From assembly GCA_023678885.1 (NCBI GenBank), contig CM042970.1, forward strand, positions 3,574,355 to 3,638,354: a stretch of DNA of 64,000 bases. The letters are read 5' to 3'. Below are positions 59,055 to 64,000 of the stretch, in pieces. This DNA comes from Pogostemon cablin. Its lineage: Eukaryota > Streptophyta > Magnoliopsida > Lamiales > Lamiaceae. The notes below the pieces were generated by a model. The model saw nothing but the letters and a program-made list of their open reading frames with translations, did no database searches and was not told the DNA's origin. The stretch's first letter is position 1. Every line of letters starts with the position of its first letter. The translations under genes and the position numbers were made by a program.

Positions 59055-60179
59055 ATTTTATGGTTTTTTCCCCTTTCAATTAACACTATTTTTTTCGGTG
59101 GTATGAGTTGTAACTCTCTTTATTGTTATTTAACTAATTTTGTGATTCATGGTAGAGTCTTGAATAGAAGTTGTGGGAAGTCTTTGAAATTTCTAATGTT
59201 ACTGATTCGTTCATTGATCCATTTCTATTTTTATTTATTTTTCTAATACTCTTCCCTTTAAAATGATTCAGAACGGCAAAATCCATGATGAGAAATCACG
59301 GATTGGTTTATTTGATTTAGTTTATGATTGGCGATGCTGTACAACAGTTTCAAATCCAAGAACGCCCCTTTTATTCTCCATTATACTAAATGTCCTTCAA
59401 TTTCAATCTTCCGAATAATGAATGTGAACAGAACAAAAGTATAACTAAAATAATATTGAATTGATAGATTTTATGTATGTTTAAATTTAGGATAGGGGCA
59501 CAGTGGCGGTGAGCCAATGATACAAGAAAGTTGCTGGAAGTAAGTGTTGCTTCTGTCTGCAAGAAATTAAATAAAATGTTCTTAAAAATCATTATTCGAT
59601 GATACAAAAAATCTATTGAAAGTCAGTGTTGTTGAGCAATGCTTTTAAACTATCTGCAAGAAGCTAAGTAAAATATTCCAAAAAATTAATAATCAGTGAT
59701 ATAAGAGAATTGCCGGAAGTTGTACTTTTGAACTGTATGCAAGAAGTTAAACTTGCAGTTTAAAGTAAAACGCTCAAAAATATCTTAGCTTCCAAAAAAT
59801 CAGTATTTGTTATTTTTCGTAATAAAATAATAAAATTTTAATAAAAATTGAAATCTAATAGATAAAAAATGATAATTATATGAATAAATTATTTTAAAAA
59901 ATATTTAAAAATAAAAAGTGATACTCCCTCCGTCTAAAAAAAGTTATAAAAAATACTTCATTGACTGTTGAAATTTGTATTTTTAGGTAAAAAGTAAATA
60001 ATAAATTAAGTTATGTGTATCATGCAATAGTCACATTTTTTAAAATATGATGTATTGGGTAATTAAACATCGATTAACTATTAGTAAAGTATTATATTTT
60101 TACAAAAATAATTATACATTCTATATTTTAATATTTATTTATCATTAAGTCTTCTAACCAATTGCTCTTATTATATTTA
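59055..60179. other. Spacer with imperfect repeats
   Basis: No gene is seen. It contains the repeat listed at 59514-59790 and, from 59923, the left end of a Stowaway (ACTCCCTCCGTCTAAAAAAA) without a clear right end. Confidence 0.5.
59514..59790. repeat. Three imperfect tandem units of roughly 90 bp
   Basis: Each unit has GATACAAGAAAGTTGCTGGA-type text, then CTGTCTGCAAGAAATTAAAT-type text, then an A-rich tail. Units begin near 59516, 59601 and 59693 and are diverged, with indels. Confidence 0.65.
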
Positions 60180-60554
60180 GAGTGAGGCTTGTGTGCGTTC
60201 GAACGCACGCCGTGCGCCGAATTTAGTATTATGGATAAGGATACATTATTTTGTTTTAAAGGGTATACATTTTAATTAATAAGGATAAATCATTTTGTTC
60301 TAAAGGGTATACACTTTTCATTATATTTTTTATTTTTCTTCAGAAAATATAAGGGTACACATCTTTATACTAAAGGGTATACAATTTAACACAAAATTCT
60401 AAAGGCACACGGAGTATACTTCCGTGCGGACACAAATTTTTGTCTTGTAAAATAAAGGGTACACATCTTTATACTAAAGGGTATACAATTTAGCACAAAA
60501 TTCTAAAGGCACACGGAATGTGCTCCCGTGTGCCCGAACACACAAGTTTTTGCC
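60180..60554. mobile_element. Short Mutator-like element with a duplicated 3' end
   Basis: It begins GAGTGAGGCTTGTGTGCG and ends ACACACAAGTTTTTGCC, flanked by exact 9-bp repeats TTATATTTA (60171-60179 and 60555-60563). The left end resembles that of 44964-45149. A 63-bp segment (AAGGGTACACATCTTTATAC...) occurs twice, at 60351-60413 and 60455-60517, 104 bp apart. Each copy is followed by a version of the element's terminus. Confidence 0.75.
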
Positions 60555-60563
60555 TTATATTTA

Positions 60564-61896
60564 AGTGTTGTCGATATTAATTAAAATATTATAAATTCAT
60601 CTAAAAATATAAGAGCCAATATGATGAATCACAGAGATATCAACAATGAACATAGTGAATAGCAAGAAAAAGTTGAAAAAACAGAGGATGATCGGAAATT
60701 TTTCAACCAAACTACCAAAGAAGTTGAAATATTGGAGGCATAACATAGGTGATTTTTTCTAAATCACCCAGTTTCTTCATTCATTTTTTTTTTCCCAAAA
60801 TACATAACAAATCAAAAACTTCATTTTCACAACTTGTACAAAACCTCATTTCAAAATTTTGCACAACCACCCTCAACCCAAAATTTAAAAAAAAAATAAA
60901 AAAATGAGGAAAGATGAAGAAGAAAAAGGATGTGCATACTTGAATATTCAGGCGTGGTTGTAAGTTCAAACAATCAACAATTAAGAAGTAAAAACTGATG
61001 CATCTGCCGAAGAAGAAAAGAACCCCAATTTGTAAAAGGGGGAAACAACAACAATAAGAATCCCTAAATTAAATTAGATAAAATGGAGTTACAAGATCAC
61101 CAATATGTTTACTACACAGATTTTATTAGAACAAATACGATATGGGTGTTAATGATTCATTAGCTCAAATGCCAGATCAAATTTAAGACAACTAATGTAT
61201 TGACACACATAAAGTAAATTAATGAATTCATCTTACATGTGATTCTGTCACTAGAACAACAAACTACTGAAATCATAATGGATTGTTGTTTCTAAGAAAT
61301 AAAAATATTACTAGACAATTTAAAAAATAAAATTGAATTGAACCATGAAGCACGATTTAAAAGCATGCCAGTCTAATAACATAAACAGACCAGTCCAGTA
61401 CCTCATCCGTGCCAGCCTCTAATAGTGATCCACAATACATGTAATCATCCGAATTGCAGGCAGAGTGCTTGTGAAGGCGCATGACTTGAAATTCATTTAA
61501 AAAATCAGAACAAGCTAGAAGTTAATGAAGGACATGAATAAATAATTTTGAAGAAACGGGATACTAACAGCAATAGCTTTGCAAGTTTGGAATATATGCC
61601 TAGAAAATAGATGTGTCTAATCCACCACCACAGATACTACACAAACAAGACACTTCATGCCTTCTTCATGAGAATCGGAATTGCAGAGTGGAGCTGCACC
61701 AAATTAATAATCAAAACAAAAGTAACATACCAACATATATATAATGTGATCTGCTATGCAAGATTTCATCTGCAATAAATGGATTCAAAAGTAGAAAACA
61801 AAAGGATGTAATTATGAATCAATTAAAAAGTACATCAAACCTTCTCGAATAGAGTTATAAGTCCTCCCTCAAGAAAACTTGGCAGCGAACAGTATC
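60564..61896. other. Region downstream of the PPR gene
   Basis: No coding exon is recognised. The stretch 61375-61690 is less AT-rich and may be 3' UTR or a non-coding exon of the minus-strand PPR transcript. 60560-61130 is A/T-rich with poly-T and poly-A tracts. Confidence 0.4.
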
Positions 61897-64000
61897 TTAT
61901 GATTGAGAAAGTGATTTGCTGCTGTGATTAATTGCAGAGTCAAGAGTAGTTATAGCCCAGGATGCTGAATCACAATAGGAATCCAAGAAAAAATCTTCAT
62001 CTGCTTCAAAATCTGCATCTATGCTATCAACACCTTTCATTTGTCTAGTTAAGCCCTCCAACAAAAGGAAAATTTCATCTGCTTGGCTGTTAGAAGTGTC
62101 TTCAACCACGAAAGGAGAAAATCCGGCACCAATATCAACCCACGCACATCCAGGATCCTTTCTTACACACAGCTCTCTCATAAAAGTCCTTACCTTGACC
62201 AGTTTGTTCCAACAACCAGCAGCAGCATACATGTTTGCGATCAACACATAGTATCCTGGTTTCTGAGGTTTTAGTTCCAGAAGTTTCTCAGCTGCCCATT
62301 CCCCAATATCTGTGTTCCCATGAATCCGACAAGCTCCAATAAGTGTTGCCCACATATCAGAGGTTGGTTTGTAAGGCATCCTTAAGATAATTTCTCTAGC
62401 TTTCTTTAAAAAGCCAGCCCTTCCATAGAGATCAACCATACAAGCAAAATGCTCCAATAGAGGAGTTAAATGATACACTGTTTGCATCCTTTCGAAGAGT
62501 AACTGACCTTCACGTACAAGACCAGAATGGCTACAAGCTGATAAAACAGCAACCATTGCTACATGATCTGGTTTTATTTCGGACCTTATCATTTCTTCAA
62601 AGAGTTTAAGAGCAGAAAATCCATTTCCATGCGTGCCATACCCAACTATCATTGATGTGTAAGTCACTGCATCTCTCTTGTCCAGTATATCAAATAGTCT
62701 TCTAGCAACAAAAACTTGACCTGTTTTCGCATAAATATCAATAAGAGCATTCCACAGTAGCTGGTACCCATGCAGCTCCCCACGCCTGGTGATGTAGCAG
62801 TGGAGCTCTTTCCCATGTTTCAGGTTTGCCACACGTGCACAGAGAGACAGAATACCAGCAAGTGTGGCACAACTTGGTTCAATGCCCCTAAGAAACAATT
62901 CTTTGAAGAGAAACATAGCTTCTTCATACTGATCCCACTGTGCAATTCCAGATATCATGGAGTTCCAGGTAACTATGCTTTTAGCTTCCATGGATCTAAA
63001 TACAATACAAGCATGTGGAAGATCCCCACACCGACAATAAAATGAAATCAACGCATTTTTAAGGTTTTCATTGTCAACACAAGAATTTCGAATTGCCAAA
63101 GCATGAATCTCTTTCCCCAGTCTCAGAGCACAAAGATGAGAGCAGGCCCCTAAGCCAATAATCATAGTAACAGGATCTAGATGATGGTTTACTACTCCCA
63201 TCTGAGAGATCAGTTCAAGGGCCCCCTTGAATTTTCCTTTCCTCAAATAACCTCCAGCAACAGTATTCCAAGTTATAATGTTCACTTCCACACTAGCTGC
63301 TCGCATTATATCAAAAAGCTCAAAAACCTCATCCCAGATACCCCTTGAGGCGTATTCTGATATTATTGAGTTCCATGATACATCATCCTTAACCAGAATA
63401 TTGTTGAAAATATTACGAGCAGTTTCCAAATCACCACATTTTCCATACATGGAGACCAATGCATTTTGCACAAACAAGTTCGAATTAAAAAGGCTTGCAT
63501 TAATAGAGTGATGCACCTCTCTTCCAAAATCTAGATTTGATTGCTCAGCACAAGCCTTGAGCACAAAAGGGTAAGTGTAACTATCAGGTCTTATTCTCTT
63601 GCGACACATTTCTTTATAGGTGAGGATAGTTTCCTCAAAACACCTTTTCCTAACATATGATTTAATAAGGATATTCCATGGTAAAGGACTAAGAATATTG
63701 GTGTTTGCAACAATGAAATGAGCATCATCCATAAGATCAAATGCCGTATAGCAAGATATGAGTTTAGGGACCAGCGCACAATCATCATGAAGTCCCCAAG
63801 TTATAATTTTGGCATGAAGTTGTTTGCCTTCCCGTAGAAAGTTAAGGTTAGTGCAAGAGAACAACAAAGTGGATAATGAATCTACAATAGAATTACAAGA
63901 AGGAGAAGAAGCTAAGGCATGACCTTGAATGAGGGAGAAAGACCTAAAGGCATCAGACAAATGACCTCGGGTGGCGAATTCTTTCAAGGTCGTGACAAGG
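61897..64000 (-). CDS. Pentatricopeptide repeat protein, PLS class with E-type C-terminus (5' end outside the window)
   Basis: A single open frame, with no intron in the visible part, ends at the stop 61897-61899 and stays open to the window edge (LVTTLKEFATRGH from 64000), so the start codon lies beyond it. At least 695 residues are visible. Tandem PPR motifs of P, L and S length run through most of the chain, for example DVSWNSIISEYASRGIWDEV, NALISFYCRCGDLPHACIVF and DAVTYTSMIVGYGTHGNGFS. The E region follows (WATLIGACRIHGNTDIGEWA, PGYYVLIANMYAAAGCWNKL), with no DYW deaminase domain. The overall sequence most resembles the protein encoded by Arabidopsis At1g71490. Such proteins bind organellar RNA, often for C-to-U editing, using a deaminase supplied by a partner. 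The target is unknown, and the transit peptide would lie in the missing 5' part. Confidence 0.93.
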   Translation of the reverse strand, partial: LVTTLKEFATRGHLSDAFRSFSLIQGHALASSPSCNSIVDSLSTLLFSCTNLNFLREGKQLHAKIITWGLHDDCALVPKLISCYTAFDLMDDAHFIVANTNILSPLPWNILIKSYVRKRCFEETILTYKEMCRKRIRPDSYTYPFVLKACAEQSNLDFGREVHHSINASLFNSNLFVQNALVSMYGKCGDLETARNIFNNILVKDDVSWNSIISEYASRGIWDEVFELFDIMRAASVEVNIITWNTVAGGYLRKGKFKGALELISQMGVVNHHLDPVTMIIGLGACSHLCALRLGKEIHALAIRNSCVDNENLKNALISFYCRCGDLPHACIVFRSMEAKSIVTWNSMISGIAQWDQYEEAMFLFKELFLRGIEPSCATLAGILSLCARVANLKHGKELHCYITRRGELHGYQLLWNALIDIYAKTGQVFVARRLFDILDKRDAVTYTSMIVGYGTHGNGFSALKLFEEMIRSEIKPDHVAMVAVLSACSHSGLVREGQLLFERMQTVYHLTPLLEHFACMVDLYGRAGFLKKAREIILRMPYKPTSDMWATLIGACRIHGNTDIGEWAAEKLLELKPQKPGYYVLIANMYAAAGCWNKLVKVRTFMRELCVRKDPGCAWVDIGAGFSPFVVEDTSNSQADEIFLLLEGLTRQMKGVDSIDADFEADEDFFLDSYCDSASWAITTLDSAINHSSKSLSQS

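Noticed and set aside
63985..63987. Start codon of the PPR gene at 63987
   Set aside because: The codon there is TTG, not ATG, and the frame remains open to the window edge, so the true start lies outside.
1..64000. CRISPR array, phage, bacterial operon or defence island
   Set aside because: All regular repeats found are two- or three-copy tandem duplications, microsatellites or transposon ends. Genes are intron-containing plant genes.

Overview
This is nuclear DNA of a flowering plant, almost certainly a eudicot. The evidence is GT-AG introned genes for plant proteins, very AT-rich intergenic DNA, and a dense, nested population of plant transposons. No base composition, codon use or gene content points to bacteria or an organelle. 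I do not assign a species.

Five host gene models can be supported. From left to right they are: a soluble plant guanylyl cyclase (GC1 type, + strand, 9 exons, 9439-14989); the MCM-binding replication factor ETG1 (+ strand, 14 exons, 18346-22276), with two E2F-type sites just upstream; an uncharacterised plant protein ending in PQEWTY (+ strand, 5 exons, 40233-42449); a small unrecognised gene for a possible membrane-anchored protein (- strand, 4 exons, 52161-53572); and a PLS-class pentatricopeptide repeat protein (- strand, 61897 to the window edge, 5' end cut off). They show no operon-like or pathway relation. They are ordinary euchromatic genes separated by transposon-rich spacers. Host gene relics are a chloroplast ribonucleoprotein pseudogene (51487-51882) and a decayed tRNA-Tyr (24885-24948).

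Most of the rest is mobile DNA, much of it recognisable to the base from target-site duplications (TSDs). There is a LINE remnant (690-1020). One CACTA element has transposase relics (2214-4770), and a second CACTA end lies at 27108. Several elements have 9-bp TSDs typical of Mutator: a foldback element (5178-7050), two cargo carriers of one family (15856-16993 and 43455-44341), and a small GTGAGGCT family (5599, 44964, 60180). Two related hAT elements have exact 8-bp TSDs (36259-36978 and 37549-38192). Tourist and Stowaway MITEs are common. There is a complete Ty1/copia element with both LTRs but a broken polyprotein (29113-34548), and a truncated copia with an unusual GC-rich leader (47146-50959). 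A near-complete PIF/Harbinger element (54553-58614) sits inside a Tourist-like MITE (54291-58685).

The most interesting points are as follows. The 43455-44341 element is a Pack-MULE that has captured a piece of a BAHD acyltransferase gene, and a sibling with different cargo lies 27 kb away. In the foldback MULE, one arm preserves the empty site of a nested insertion in the other arm. A previously unlabelled 4-exon gene has all its introns in the same phase. The second copia has a roughly 0.7-kb GC-rich repeat island in its leader. I found no evidence of a wholly new enzymatic or defence system.
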